A stretch of 64,000 nt of DNA, taken from Pseudorhodoferax sp. Leaf267 (GTDB lineage: Bacteria > Pseudomonadota > Gammaproteobacteria > Burkholderiales > Burkholderiaceae_C). Location: assembly GCF_001422405.1 (NCBI RefSeq), contig NZ_LMMV01000002.1, forward strand, positions 1-64,000, in the 5' to 3' direction. Below are positions 55,167 through 63,951 of the stretch, piece by piece. The position numbers and the translations under genes were made by a program. Each line of letters begins with the position of its first letter. Within the stretch, counting starts at the first letter, position 1. A model generated the notes under the pieces. It made no database searches. It had not been told where the DNA came from and saw nothing but the letters and a program-made list of their open reading frames with translations.

Positions 55167-57047
55167 ATGACCATCACGCGCAGCTCTGCGTGGCGCTTCG
55201 GCGCACTCGCACTGGCCACCACGCTCGTCGCCTGCAACGGCGGCTCCGGCGACGACGACAAAGCCACCGGCAACTTCGACACGCGGCTCACCACCGTCGA
55301 CAAGGCACAGCTCATCAGCCCCGCCGACGCGACCGCCTGGTTCCAGGCCAAGGCGTCCTGGGGCGCCACCTACACCGGATCGCCGGCCTGGAAGTCCTAC
55401 ATGGGCTTCATCGAGCAGCGCCTGGAGGAATACGGCGCGCAGAACATCACCCGCGCGCGCTTCCCCTATGAGCGCTGGTACACCACCGAATACCCCGACA
55501 AGACGGGCTGGTCGCTGACCTCCGACGGCACGGCCGTGGACGTGGCCTCCTACGCCACGCAGTCCGGCTCCACCGGCCCGAACGGCGTCACTGCCGCCAT
55601 GGTGCTGTACGACCTGTCCGTGCCCGCTGCCAGCCGCCCCACGGCGGCGCAGATGGCCGGCAAGATCGTGGTCGTGAAGCAGGCACCCTATACCTACACG
55701 GGCAACAGCGCGGGTTACACGGACTACGAATTCCGCACCAACGAAGACCAGTTCCTGGCCCCGTTCCAGGCGGTCGACCCGAGCTACGAGGCCAGCTACC
55801 GCAACCGCCAGCAGTACGGCCAGATGGGCACCACCATCAACAACTTCTTCCGCAGTGCCACCAACAAGCCGGTCGGTCATGTGGTGGTGATGGACATGCC
55901 GCCCGGTGCCGCGCAGGGCGGGCGCCAGCACGGCACGCCGAACCGCTATGAGGTGCCTGGCCTGTTGCTGGACAAGGTGAACGGCGCCAAGGTCATCGAG
56001 GACGCCCGCGCCGGCAAGACCGCCACGCTGAAGCTCGACGCCCAGGTCGAGCAGGACGCACTGGCCTACACGCTGGTGGCCACGCTGCCGGGCAAGGACT
56101 TCGGCACCGCCAAGGACACGGCCGTCATGATGGCCACGCACGTGGACGGCCCCGCGCTGATCCAGGACGCCGGCGCTCTCGGCATCCTGGCCGTGGTGAA
56201 GTACTACGCGCAGATCCCGCAGGCCGAGCGGCCGCGCAGCATCTTCATGGTGTTCGACACGCGGCATTTCGTGCCGGGTGCCGAGCGCACCTACCCCTAT
56301 GACTTCGTGGAGGACAACCACGACCGGCTCAGCAAGTACGTGATCGGCGGCGTGTCCATGGAACACGTGGGCGGTGCGCAGATGGCCGATGCGGGCAACG
56401 AGTTCCGCGCCACGGGCCGCGCCATGACCACCTACATCAACACGCATGGCAACGACATCAACGTCGAGAAGGCGATCGAGGCCGTGAAGATGGCTGCACT
56501 GCCGCGGGCGCAGGTCAACGCTGAGGAACGCCCCGGCGTGAACGGCCAGGCGCAGAACAACTGGTTCGGCCGCAACTTCGCAGCCCACCTCGAATCGCTG
56601 GGCAACCACCCGGTGTGGCATGTGACGGGCGACTGGCCCAGTTCGGGCTACCAGGCCTTCTACCCAGGCCTGGACCGCTTCATGCCCGAGGTCTTCATCG
56701 CCCAGGCCGGCACGGCCGCCAGGCTGGTCGGCACGCTGATGACGACGACCGACCTGGTGCCCATGTCGTCCTCCTGGTCCAAGATCGACCAGGGCATCCG
56801 CGCGCTGGCCGATGCCGACTTCACGACGCCCGCCAACGCAGCGGCCAGCCGTGCCGCACTGCTGGCCCAGAGCAAGGCCATGTTCGCGTCGGTGAAGAAG
56901 AGTGACTACAGCAAGACGCCGGCCGAGCTCGATGCCCTGAAGGCGGCTGTGACAGCGGGCACCGTGGCCAACGCGCGGCAAAAGACCATCCTCGACCTGA
57001 TCGAGGATGTGCGGGCCCGCGCGGCCCGGGCCGTCGCCAAGGGTTGA
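55167..57047 (+). CDS. Large exported lipoprotein with distant M28-peptidase/PA-domain resemblance
   Basis: A 626-residue lipoprotein (lipobox LVAC, C23). The middle (about 140-320) resembles a protease-associated insert. Residues ~330-420 recall the M28 aminopeptidase core (AVMMATHVDGPALIQDAGAL, then SIFMVFDTRHFVPGAERTYP). Of the usual metal ligands, the first His and Asp are in THVDG, but the DN pair reads DA and the catalytic EE pair is missing (DTRHF). It may be a binding protein or an inactive peptidase. GGAG stands nine bases before ATG 55167. It is divergent from LysR. Confidence 0.65.
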   Translation: MTITRSSAWRFGALALATTLVACNGGSGDDDKATGNFDTRLTTVDKAQLISPADATAWFQAKASWGATYTGSPAWKSYMGFIEQRLEEYGAQNITRARFPYERWYTTEYPDKTGWSLTSDGTAVDVASYATQSGSTGPNGVTAAMVLYDLSVPAASRPTAAQMAGKIVVVKQAPYTYTGNSAGYTDYEFRTNEDQFLAPFQAVDPSYEASYRNRQQYGQMGTTINNFFRSATNKPVGHVVVMDMPPGAAQGGRQHGTPNRYEVPGLLLDKVNGAKVIEDARAGKTATLKLDAQVEQDALAYTLVATLPGKDFGTAKDTAVMMATHVDGPALIQDAGALGILAVVKYYAQIPQAERPRSIFMVFDTRHFVPGAERTYPYDFVEDNHDRLSKYVIGGVSMEHVGGAQMADAGNEFRATGRAMTTYINTHGNDINVEKAIEAVKMAALPRAQVNAEERPGVNGQAQNNWFGRNFAAHLESLGNHPVWHVTGDWPSSGYQAFYPGLDRFMPEVFIAQAGTAARLVGTLMTTTDLVPMSSSWSKIDQGIRALADADFTTPANAAASRAALLAQSKAMFASVKKSDYSKTPAELDALKAAVTAGTVANARQKTILDLIEDVRARAARAVAKG

Positions 57048-57054
57048 TCGACGG

Positions 57055-57077
57055 GCTGCCGGTGCTACACCGGCAGC
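57055..57077. terminator. Hairpin between convergent lipoprotein and DUF421 genes
   Basis: GCTGCCGGTG (57055-57064) pairs perfectly with CACCGGCAGC (57068-57077) around loop CTA. The hairpin begins eight bases after the lipoprotein stop and overlaps the last codons and stop of the DUF421 gene. A T-rich stretch (TTGCCGTCCTTCTTGG) follows on the plus strand, so it is a plausible bidirectional terminator. Confidence 0.6.
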
Positions 57078-57595
57078 TTGCCGTCCTTCTTGGGCGCCGC
57101 ATCGTCGCTGTCTTCGTCGCGGCGGATGATGCTGATCTCACCGTCCTTTTCCATGCGCGCGCTCTTGACCTGGTCGATGCACTCCACGCCGTGCTCGCGC
57201 AGCGCGGCCATCAGGTCGTCCATGGTCATGAGCTCGCGGCGCATGCTGCGCCGGTCCACCTTGCCATTGCGCACCAGGTGCAGGGGCTCGCCCTCCACGA
57301 AATGCCGCACCGGCAGCCAGTGGTAGGCGGCCCAGTCCAGCGCATAGTTCCAGAACGCGATGGTCGAGACCAGCAGCACGCCGTCGGTGATCGAGGTGTA
57401 TTCGCCGGCCATCGCGTTCTGCGCGGCGTCGGCGATGACGACCAGCAACAGCACGTCGGTGATCGCCATCGCGCCCGTGTCGCGCCGCAGCACGAAGCGG
57501 AACAGCAAAAACAAAAACCAGTAGACCGCCGTGCCGCGGATCAGGATCTCGGCCGGCGGCAGCGACAGGCCGAACAGCGCGGCGAGATCTGGCAT
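57065..57595 (-). CDS. DUF421-domain membrane protein (YetF/YcaP-like)
   Basis: A 176-residue protein with three N-terminal membrane helices (EILIRGTAVYWFLFLLFRFV, AITDVLLLVVIADAAQNAM) and a cytoplasmic DUF421 domain (LVRNGKVDRRSMRRELMTMD). Function unknown; Bacillus YetF-type relatives influence spore and membrane properties. The acidic C-terminus ends KKDGKLPV. It starts 16 bases after the preceding sugar-dehydrogenase-like gene on the same strand. Confidence 0.88.
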   Translation of the reverse strand: MPDLAALFGLSLPPAEILIRGTAVYWFLFLLFRFVLRRDTGAMAITDVLLLVVIADAAQNAMAGEYTSITDGVLLVSTIAFWNYALDWAAYHWLPVRHFVEGEPLHLVRNGKVDRRSMRRELMTMDDLMAALREHGVECIDQVKSARMEKDGEISIIRRDEDSDDAAPKKDGKLPV

Positions 57596-57611
57596 GGTTT
57601 AGACCACGGTG

Positions 57612-58955
57612 TCATGGCGCAGCGGGTGCCACGCGCCACACGGCGTTGCCCACGTCGTCGGCCACCAGCAGTGCGCCCTTGGCATCGAACACCACGCCCA
57701 CGGGCCGGCCCAGGGCCTCGCCGTCGGCGTTCAGGAACCCCGTCAACACATCCTGCGGCATGCCCGACGGGATGCCGTGCATGAAGGGCACGAACACCAC
57801 CTTGTAGCCGCTGACCGGCTTGCGGTTCCACGAGCCGTGCTCGCCGATGAAGGCGCCCGCGCCGTACCGGCCCACCATCTGCTTGCCGTCGGAGATCGCC
57901 AGGCCCAGTGCGGCCACGTGCGAGCCCAGCGCGTAGTCGGGCTTGATGGCCTTGGCGACCATGTCGGGCATGGGCGGCTTCACGCGCTCGTCCACATGCT
58001 GGCCGTAGTAGCTCCAGGGCCAACCGTAGAAGCCTCCGTCCTGCACCGAGGTCATGTAGTCGGGCACCAGGTCGTTGCCCAGCTCGTCGCGCTCGTTGAC
58101 CACCGTCCACAGCTTGCCCGTCACGGGCTCCCAGGCCAGGCCGTTGGGGTTGCGCAGGCCCGAGGCGAAGATGCGGTGCGTGCCGGTCTTGGCGTCGACC
58201 TCCCAGATCGCGGCGCGGCCTTCCTCGTTCTCCAGACCGTTCTCGCCGATGTTGCTGTTCGAGCCCACGGTCACGTAGAGCTTGCTGCCGTCGGCATTGG
58301 GCAGCAGGTTCTTCGTCCAGTGGTGGTTGATCTTCGAGGGCAGGTCGGCCACCTTGGTCGCGGCCGCCGTGATGCTGGTCTGGCCCTGCGTGAACGGGAA
58401 CTTGACGACCGCGTCGGCGTTCGCGACGAACAGCTCGTTGCCCACCAGCGCCATGCCAAAGGGCGAGGTCAGGCCTTGCAGCAACACAGTCTTGACCTCT
58501 GCCACGCCGTCGCCGTCGGCGTCGCGCAGCAGCGTGATGCGGTCGGCGCTGGGCACGGCGGCACCGGCACGCTTCATGAACAGGCCCTGCACCCAGCCGC
58601 GGATCGAGGGCTTCTTGCCTTCGCCCGCGTTGGCCGGCTTGTTGGACTCGGCCACCAGCACGTCGCCGTTGGGCAGTGTGTACAGCCAGCGGGGGTGGTC
58701 CAGCCCGGTCGCGAAGGCCTGCACCTTGGTGCCGGCGGCCGGCGTGGGCATGGTGCCCGCGGGCCAGCCCTTGACGGGCGCGACCTTGACGGTGGGGATC
58801 AGGCTGCCCCCAGGCGCCGGCAGCTGGGGCGCAGAGCCGATCCCTGTCGTGTCGGGCAGCTTGGAGGTCTCGCCACAGCCGACCAGCGCAAGCCCCAGCA
58901 GCAGGGCGATCGGCGCTTTGTACAAGTGGGCCGAGGGCGCGGGGCGATGGGTCAT
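57612..58955 (-). CDS. Glucose/sorbosone dehydrogenase-like lipoprotein
   Basis: A 447-residue lipoprotein (lipobox LVGC, C27) with a six-bladed beta-propeller of the GSDH/L-sorbosone dehydrogenase family. Landmarks are ATGLDHPRWLYTLPNGDVLVA, SPFGMALVGNELFVANADAV, ASGLRNPNGLAWEP and GSWNRKPVSGYKV (metal and PQQ-site region in relatives). Possibly a PQQ-dependent periplasmic sugar or aldehyde dehydrogenase; PQQ synthesis genes are not in the window. Start ATG 58955 chosen over an upstream TTG-type frame extension. Confidence 0.87.
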   Translation of the reverse strand: MTHRPAPSAHLYKAPIALLLGLALVGCGETSKLPDTTGIGSAPQLPAPGGSLIPTVKVAPVKGWPAGTMPTPAAGTKVQAFATGLDHPRWLYTLPNGDVLVAESNKPANAGEGKKPSIRGWVQGLFMKRAGAAVPSADRITLLRDADGDGVAEVKTVLLQGLTSPFGMALVGNELFVANADAVVKFPFTQGQTSITAAATKVADLPSKINHHWTKNLLPNADGSKLYVTVGSNSNIGENGLENEEGRAAIWEVDAKTGTHRIFASGLRNPNGLAWEPVTGKLWTVVNERDELGNDLVPDYMTSVQDGGFYGWPWSYYGQHVDERVKPPMPDMVAKAIKPDYALGSHVAALGLAISDGKQMVGRYGAGAFIGEHGSWNRKPVSGYKVVFVPFMHGIPSGMPQDVLTGFLNADGEALGRPVGVVFDAKGALLVADDVGNAVWRVAPAAP

Positions 58956-59103
58956 GCGGGAAGCTCCTGGAAATTGGTTCGCCATCCTCGCGTACAGGGA
59001 TGGGGCTGTCTGCCATCATGCGGCCAGTGTGGTTGTGGGCGCTGTCCCACCGGTGCAAAGCATGCGCCGCCCACATCCATCGACACCATGGCGGAGACCA
59101 CCC

Positions 59104-60006
59104 TTGGACCTGCGCGATCTGCAGTATTTCGAAGTCATCGCCGAGCTCGAGCACATGGGCCGCGCGTCCGAGCGGCTGCACCGCACGCAGCCCGCGCTCA
59201 CGAGCTGCGTGCGCCGCCTGGAGGAGGCCTGCGGCGCCGCGCTGTTCGAGAAGACCGGGCGCGGCATCAAGCTCACGGCTGCCGGCCATGCGCTGCTGCG
59301 CTGGGCGCAGCGCACGCGGCTGGACGTGGAGAGCGCGCGGCGCGAGATCGGCGACATCGGCCGCGGCCTGTCGGGCCATGTCAAGCTGGGCATCGTGCCG
59401 ACGGCCGCGCAGTTCCTGCTGCCGCCCGTGGCGCGCGACCTGATCGCCGAGGCGCCCGAGGTCACGCTCAAGACGCACGTGGGCCTGGTCGACGTGCTCA
59501 CGCCGCTGCTGCGCTCCGGCGACATCGACCTCATGGTCGGCACCGAGGGTGCGCGCGAGTCCGGCTTCGCCTCGCAGTACCTGGCAGAGGACTTGATCGT
59601 GGTCGCAGCCAGCGCTGGCCACCCGGTGTTCGACAGGCCTCGGCCGGCCTTGAAAGACCTCGCGCGCTGGCGCTGGGTGCTGCAACCGCCCGGCGCGCCC
59701 ACGCGCGACTGGCTGGACCAGACCTTCGACCGCCACAACCTGCCGCGGCCGGTGGTGCAGGTGGAAAGCACCATGCTCCTGATGCTGCCCGCGCTGATCG
59801 GCGAGACCGGCCTCCTGAGCTTCATCTCGCGCCTGCACCTGCAGGCCGGGCGCTCGGGCGCGGCGCTGCGCGAGGTCGGCATCCCGGCCACCACGATGCG
59901 GCGCCGGCTGGTGGCCACCTGGCGCGACACCGGCTACGTTTCGCCGGCTGCGCAGCGGCTGATGGCTTTGCTTGCACGGCACGCCAGCCACGAGACGCCA
60001 GCCTGA
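59104..60006 (+). CDS. LysR-family transcriptional regulator
   Basis: A 300-residue LTTR starting at TTG 59104 (MDLRDLQYFEVIAELEHMGR). The HTH is ASERLHRTQPALTSCVRRLE, the effector domain follows (LGIVPTAAQFLLPPVARDLI). It is the likely regulator of the Bug-RraA-dehydrogenase-Bug genes directly downstream. Same strand as its target cluster, which is less usual than divergent. Confidence 0.92.
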   Translation: MDLRDLQYFEVIAELEHMGRASERLHRTQPALTSCVRRLEEACGAALFEKTGRGIKLTAAGHALLRWAQRTRLDVESARREIGDIGRGLSGHVKLGIVPTAAQFLLPPVARDLIAEAPEVTLKTHVGLVDVLTPLLRSGDIDLMVGTEGARESGFASQYLAEDLIVVAASAGHPVFDRPRPALKDLARWRWVLQPPGAPTRDWLDQTFDRHNLPRPVVQVESTMLLMLPALIGETGLLSFISRLHLQAGRSGAALREVGIPATTMRRRLVATWRDTGYVSPAAQRLMALLARHASHETPA

Positions 60007-60047
60007 ATACCCCAAGCACCATTTATCGATTGCAAGAAAGTTTCGAT

Positions 60048-60065
60048 TGGACCTATTGCAGTCCA
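60048..60065. promoter_or_regulatory. Inverted repeat TGGAC-N8-GTCCA upstream of the Bug gene cluster
   Basis: The 135-base gap between LysR and Bug holds this repeat and two nearby copies of TCGATTG (about 60026 and 60043). The region is AT-richer than the genes and is where a promoter and a LysR binding site are expected. Spacing differs from the standard T-N11-A. Confidence 0.35.
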
Positions 60066-60141
60066 GCACGAATACTTGCCTCCATCGAACGCCCGCCACG
60101 CAACGGTTGCGCCAGGGCAGTTCCCAACCGGAGACAAGACT

Positions 60142-61125
60142 ATGCACCTGCCACGCCGCCGCCACCTCGTCCTGATCGCCTCGGCGTTCGCCACCCTGGC
60201 CAGCGCCCCCGCGTGGTCGCAGGCACCTTATCCCTCACGCCCCATCCGCCTCGTCGTGCCGTTCCCGGCCGGCGGCGGCACCGACCTCATCGCGCGTGAA
60301 GTCGCCAACAAGGTGGCCACGGCCAACGGTTGGACCATCATCATCGACAACAAGCCCGGCTCTGGCGGCAACCTGGGCGTGGACACGGCCGCCAAGGCCC
60401 CGGCCGACGGCTACACGCTGGTGCTGGGCCAGACCAGCAACCTGGCCATCAACCCCACGCTGTACCCCAAGCTGCCCTACAAGCCCGAGACCGACCTGGC
60501 CCCGGTCGGCCTGGTCGCGCAAGCGCCGCTGGTGCTCGTGGTCGCGGCCAACTCGCCGTACAAGACCCTGGCCGACGTGGTCGCCGCGGCCAAGGCCAAG
60601 CCCGAGACACTGAACTACGCGAGCTCGGGCAACGGCACCGTGGCCCACCTGGCGGCCGAGCTGCTGCAGAAGCAGGCCGGCGTGAAGTTCACGCACGTGC
60701 CGTACAAGGGCGCGGCCCAGGGCTCCACCGACCTGATCGGCGGCCAGATCCAGATGTACATGTCGTCCGTGCCCACGCTGATCGGCTACATCAAGAACGG
60801 CAAGATGCGCGCCATCGCCGTCACCTCGCAGCAGCGCACGGCCGACCTGCCCAACGTGCCCACCGTCGCCGAGTCCGGCTACAAGGGCTTCGAGGCCGTG
60901 ACCTGGTTCGGCGTGGCCGGCCCGGACGGCCTGCCCAAGGATGCGGTGGCCAGGCTGAACACCGCTTTCAACCAGGCGCTCGGCGACGCCGAGATCAAGA
61001 AGAAGCTGGCCGCACAAGGCGCCGAGGTGCGCGGCAGCACGCCCGAGCAGTTCGGCGCCTTGATCAAGAGCGAGATCGTGCGTTGGGGCAAGGTCGTCCA
61101 GGAATCCGGCGCCAAGGTCGACTGA
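60142..61125 (+). CDS. Bug-family tripartite tricarboxylate transporter binding protein
   Basis: A 327-residue periplasmic binding protein: signal peptide (LVLIASAFATLASAPAWSQA), then YPSRPIRLVVPFPAGGGTDL, DNKPGSGGNLGVDTAAK, NYASSGNGTVAHLAAELL and HVPYKGAAQGSTDLIGGQIQ, all Bug hallmarks. Start 60142 with CCGGAGA upstream. It opens the cluster with an RraA-like aldolase and a 2-hydroxyacid dehydrogenase. Confidence 0.94.
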   Translation: MHLPRRRHLVLIASAFATLASAPAWSQAPYPSRPIRLVVPFPAGGGTDLIAREVANKVATANGWTIIIDNKPGSGGNLGVDTAAKAPADGYTLVLGQTSNLAINPTLYPKLPYKPETDLAPVGLVAQAPLVLVVAANSPYKTLADVVAAAKAKPETLNYASSGNGTVAHLAAELLQKQAGVKFTHVPYKGAAQGSTDLIGGQIQMYMSSVPTLIGYIKNGKMRAIAVTSQQRTADLPNVPTVAESGYKGFEAVTWFGVAGPDGLPKDAVARLNTAFNQALGDAEIKKKLAAQGAEVRGSTPEQFGALIKSEIVRWGKVVQESGAKVD

Positions 61126-61241
61126 GTCTCCGGCGCCAGGGCTGCGCCACCCTTTCTCCACTGCTGCTGCAAGCGGGTTCCAGCACCCGCGTGGGCAGCG
61201 CCATGCCCGAACCCTTCTTCCACCGCATCGAAAGACCCGAC

Positions 61242-61928
61242 ATGTCCACTCTTCCCGACATCATCCGCAGCTTCGAACGTGTGCCCGCCGACCTCGTCGC
61301 GCAGGCCGCCCAGTTCCAGCCCGCCATCTTTGCAGACGTCGCCGGCCGCCGCGGCGCGCTGCACGGCCGCATCAAGCCGCTGCACCCCCGCATGAAGCTG
61401 GCCGGCACCGCCATCACGGTGGAAGTGCGCCCCGGCGACAACCTCATGATCCACGCCGCCATCGCGCTGGCCAAGCCGGGCGACGTGCTGGTCATCGACG
61501 GCAAGGGCGACCAGACCTCCGCGCTCATGGGCACCATCATGATGACGGCCTGCCGCCAGCTCGGCATCGCCGGCGTGGTGATGGACGGTGCCGCGCGCGA
61601 CAGCATCGAGATCGACGAGATGGACTACCCCGTGTTCAGCGTGGGCACCAACCCCAACGGCCCGACCAAGAACGTGGGCGGCCGCATCGGCCACCCGGTG
61701 TCGGTGGGCGGCGTGACGGTCTACCCCGGCGACTTCGTGATCGGCGATGCCGATGGCGTGGTCGTGGTCGAGCGCGACAAGCTTGCCGGCCTGCTGCCGC
61801 TGGCCGCCAAGAAGGTCAAGGACGAAGCCGCGCGGATTGCGGCCATCAAGGAAGGCGACACCGCCGCGAAATGGCTGACCGCCGCGCTGCGCAATGCCGG
61901 CGTGCTGAAGGAAGGGGAGACGCTGTGA
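61242..61928 (+). CDS. RraA-family aldolase/decarboxylase (HMG/CHA-aldolase-like)
   Basis: A 228-residue RraA-fold protein. PGDVLVIDGKGDQTSALMG and GIAGVVMDGAARDSIEID contain the Gly-rich substrate loop and the RD metal/substrate motif of class II 4-hydroxy-4-methyl-2-oxoglutarate (4-carboxy-4-hydroxy-2-oxoadipate) aldolases, which also decarboxylate oxaloacetate. Lies between Bug and a D-2-hydroxyacid dehydrogenase, so a carboxylic-acid catabolic role is likely rather than RNase E control. ATG 61242 preferred; ATG 61203 is an alternative. Confidence 0.88.
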   Translation: MSTLPDIIRSFERVPADLVAQAAQFQPAIFADVAGRRGALHGRIKPLHPRMKLAGTAITVEVRPGDNLMIHAAIALAKPGDVLVIDGKGDQTSALMGTIMMTACRQLGIAGVVMDGAARDSIEIDEMDYPVFSVGTNPNGPTKNVGGRIGHPVSVGGVTVYPGDFVIGDADGVVVVERDKLAGLLPLAAKKVKDEAARIAAIKEGDTAAKWLTAALRNAGVLKEGETL

Positions 61929-62851
61929 GCGCCGTACTCGTCACTGGCGCCGACCTTGCGCCGCAGGCCCTGGCCCTGCTCGAAGGCCATGACGTCCTCT
62001 ATGCCGGCAAGACGCCGACCGAGGACGACCTGGTCGCGCTGTGCCGCGCGCACGACCCCGTGGCCATCATCGTGCGCTACGGCAAGGTCGGCGCCACGGT
62101 CATGGACGCGGCGCCGTCGCTGAAGGTGATCTCCAAGCACGGCAGCGGCACCGACACCATCGACAAGGTGGCGGCCAAGGCGCGCGGCATCGAGGTGGTG
62201 GCGGCTGCGGGTGCCAATGCAGCGGCTGTGGCCGAGCAGGCCCTGGCGCTGTTGCTGGCCTGCGCCAAGTCCGTGGTGGCGCTGGACGCGCGCATGCACG
62301 CCGGCCACTGGGACAAGGCCACGCACAAGAGCCTGGAACTGGGTGGCCGCACGGTCGGCCTGGTCGGCCTGGGCGCCATCGGCCTGCGCTTCGCACGCAT
62401 GGCCGACGCCCTGGGCATGCGCGTGATCGGCTTCGACCCGTTTGCCAAGAACCTGCCCGACTACGTGCAGAGCGTGGACCTGGCGACGATCTGGCGCGAG
62501 TCCGACGCCATCTCGCTGCACTGCCCGCTGATGGACGAGAACCGCGGCCTGCTCAATGCCGACACGCTGGCGCAGTGCAAGCGCGGCGTGATCGTGGTGA
62601 ACACCGCGCGCGGCGGCTTGATCGACGAGGCCGCGCTGCTGGCCGCGGTGCGGTCGGGCCAGGTCGCGTCGGCCGGGCTGGACAGCTTCGCCGTCGAGCC
62701 CATGGTGGCAGGCCACCCGTTCCAGGGCGAAAAGAACATCGTGCTGAGCCCGCACATCGGCGGCGTGACCAGCGACGCCTACGTGAACATGGGCGTGGCG
62801 GCTGCGCAGAACCTGCTGGCCGTGCTGGCACGGCAGACGGCCGCTGCGTGA
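61925..62851 (+). CDS. D-2-hydroxyacid dehydrogenase (NAD-dependent)
   Basis: A 308-residue enzyme of the D-isomer-specific 2-hydroxyacid dehydrogenase family. The NAD motif is VGLVGLGAIG (144-153), and the catalytic Arg-Glu-His set is R229 (NTARGGLID), E258 (FAVEPM) and H277 (SPHIGG). It is closest to the phosphoglycerate-dehydrogenase/hydroxypyruvate-reductase group. GTG start at 61925 overlaps the aldolase stop (GTGA). A partner step to the RraA-like aldolase, for example reducing or oxidising a 2-oxo acid. Confidence 0.92.
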   Translation: MSAVLVTGADLAPQALALLEGHDVLYAGKTPTEDDLVALCRAHDPVAIIVRYGKVGATVMDAAPSLKVISKHGSGTDTIDKVAAKARGIEVVAAAGANAAAVAEQALALLLACAKSVVALDARMHAGHWDKATHKSLELGGRTVGLVGLGAIGLRFARMADALGMRVIGFDPFAKNLPDYVQSVDLATIWRESDAISLHCPLMDENRGLLNADTLAQCKRGVIVVNTARGGLIDEAALLAAVRSGQVASAGLDSFAVEPMVAGHPFQGEKNIVLSPHIGGVTSDAYVNMGVAAAQNLLAVLARQTAAA

Positions 62852-62875
62852 CGCGCTGAGCGCGCTTTGGCTCCT

Positions 62876-62894
62876 CTCTCCCCGTGTGGGAGAG
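62876..62894. repeat. Short hairpin CTCTCCC-CGTGT-GGGAGAG in the dehydrogenase-Bug gap
   Basis: A perfect 7-bp stem with a 5-base loop and a following G-run lies in the 69-base gap. Similar CTCTCCC/GGGAGAG hairpins are frequent between Burkholderiales genes. It may be a dispersed repeat or a weak processing site; no T-tract follows. Confidence 0.5.
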
Positions 62895-62920
62895 GGGGCA
62901 AGACATTCTCCGGAGACACC

Positions 62921-63907
62921 ATGACATTCACCTGTGCATCCATCGGCGCGCGCCTGGCCTTGGCACTCACGGCGCTGCTCGCGGCGGGCACGGCCAGCGC
63001 GCAGGCCGCCTGGCCCGCCAAGCCCGTGCGCCTGGTCGTCGGCTTCTCGGCCGGCGGCCCGACCGACGTGGTGGCGCGCGCCTTTGCCGACCATGCCGCG
63101 CGTGCGCTGGGCCAGCCCTTCGTCGTGGACAACAAGCCCGGCGCCAACACCATCCTGGCGGCCGAGGCCGTGGCCAGCGCGCCGCCCGACGGCTACACGT
63201 TGCTGCTGGGCGCGACCAACCACACCATGATCCCGGCGCTGTACGCGAGCCGCGTGAAATTCGACGCGGTCAAGTCGTTCGCGCCGGTCTGCACGCTGGC
63301 GGTCAGCCCCACGGTGCTAGCGGTCGGCCCGGCCCTGCCGGTCAAGACGCTCGCGGACTTCTTGCAGAAGGTCAAGGCTGAGCCCGGCGCGCGCACCTAT
63401 GCCACGCCGGGCAGCGGCAGCTCGGGCCATTTCGCCAGCGCGCAGTTCACGCGGCTGACCGGCACGGCGATGAACCACATCCCGTACAAGGGCGCGGCGC
63501 AGGCCGTGACCGACCTCATCGGCGGCCAGGTCGACAGCTCGTTCGCCACGCTGGGCTCGGTGCTGCCGCAGGTGCAGTCCGGCAAGCTCACGGCGCTGGC
63601 CGTGGCCTCGCCCCGCCGTTCGCCGCTGCTGCCCGACGTGCCGACCTTCGAAGAGGCCGGCGTGAAAGGCTACAGCGCCGACGCCTGGTATGGCCTGCTG
63701 GCGCCGGCCGGCGCGCCGGCCGCGGTGCTGGCCGCGCTCGAGCGCGTCGCGCAGGAGTTCGTGCGCGCCCCCGCCACCGTCGACAAGCTGCGCGGCATGG
63801 GCATGCAAGCCCAGGGCCTGTGCGGCGCACCGTTCGCCGCGCAGCTGCAGCGCGAGGTGCGCGACTACAGCCAGCTGGCCCGCGCGCTCGACCTCAAGGC
63901 CGAGTGA
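62921..63907 (+). CDS. Bug-family tripartite tricarboxylate transporter binding protein
   Basis: A 328-residue Bug protein: signal peptide (LALALTALLAAGTASAQA), then WPAKPVRLVVGFSAGGPTDV, DNKPGANTILAAEAVA, GSSGHFASAQFTRLTG and HIPYKGAAQAVTDLIGGQVD. Second Bug in the same cluster, so the pathway may take up two related acids. CCGGAG stands before ATG 62921. Confidence 0.94.
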   Translation: MTFTCASIGARLALALTALLAAGTASAQAAWPAKPVRLVVGFSAGGPTDVVARAFADHAARALGQPFVVDNKPGANTILAAEAVASAPPDGYTLLLGATNHTMIPALYASRVKFDAVKSFAPVCTLAVSPTVLAVGPALPVKTLADFLQKVKAEPGARTYATPGSGSSGHFASAQFTRLTGTAMNHIPYKGAAQAVTDLIGGQVDSSFATLGSVLPQVQSGKLTALAVASPRRSPLLPDVPTFEEAGVKGYSADAWYGLLAPAGAPAAVLAALERVAQEFVRAPATVDKLRGMGMQAQGLCGAPFAAQLQREVRDYSQLARALDLKAE

Positions 63908-63951
63908 ACGCCTGCCATCCGAACACCATCGAACCCTCAGGAGATCCATCC

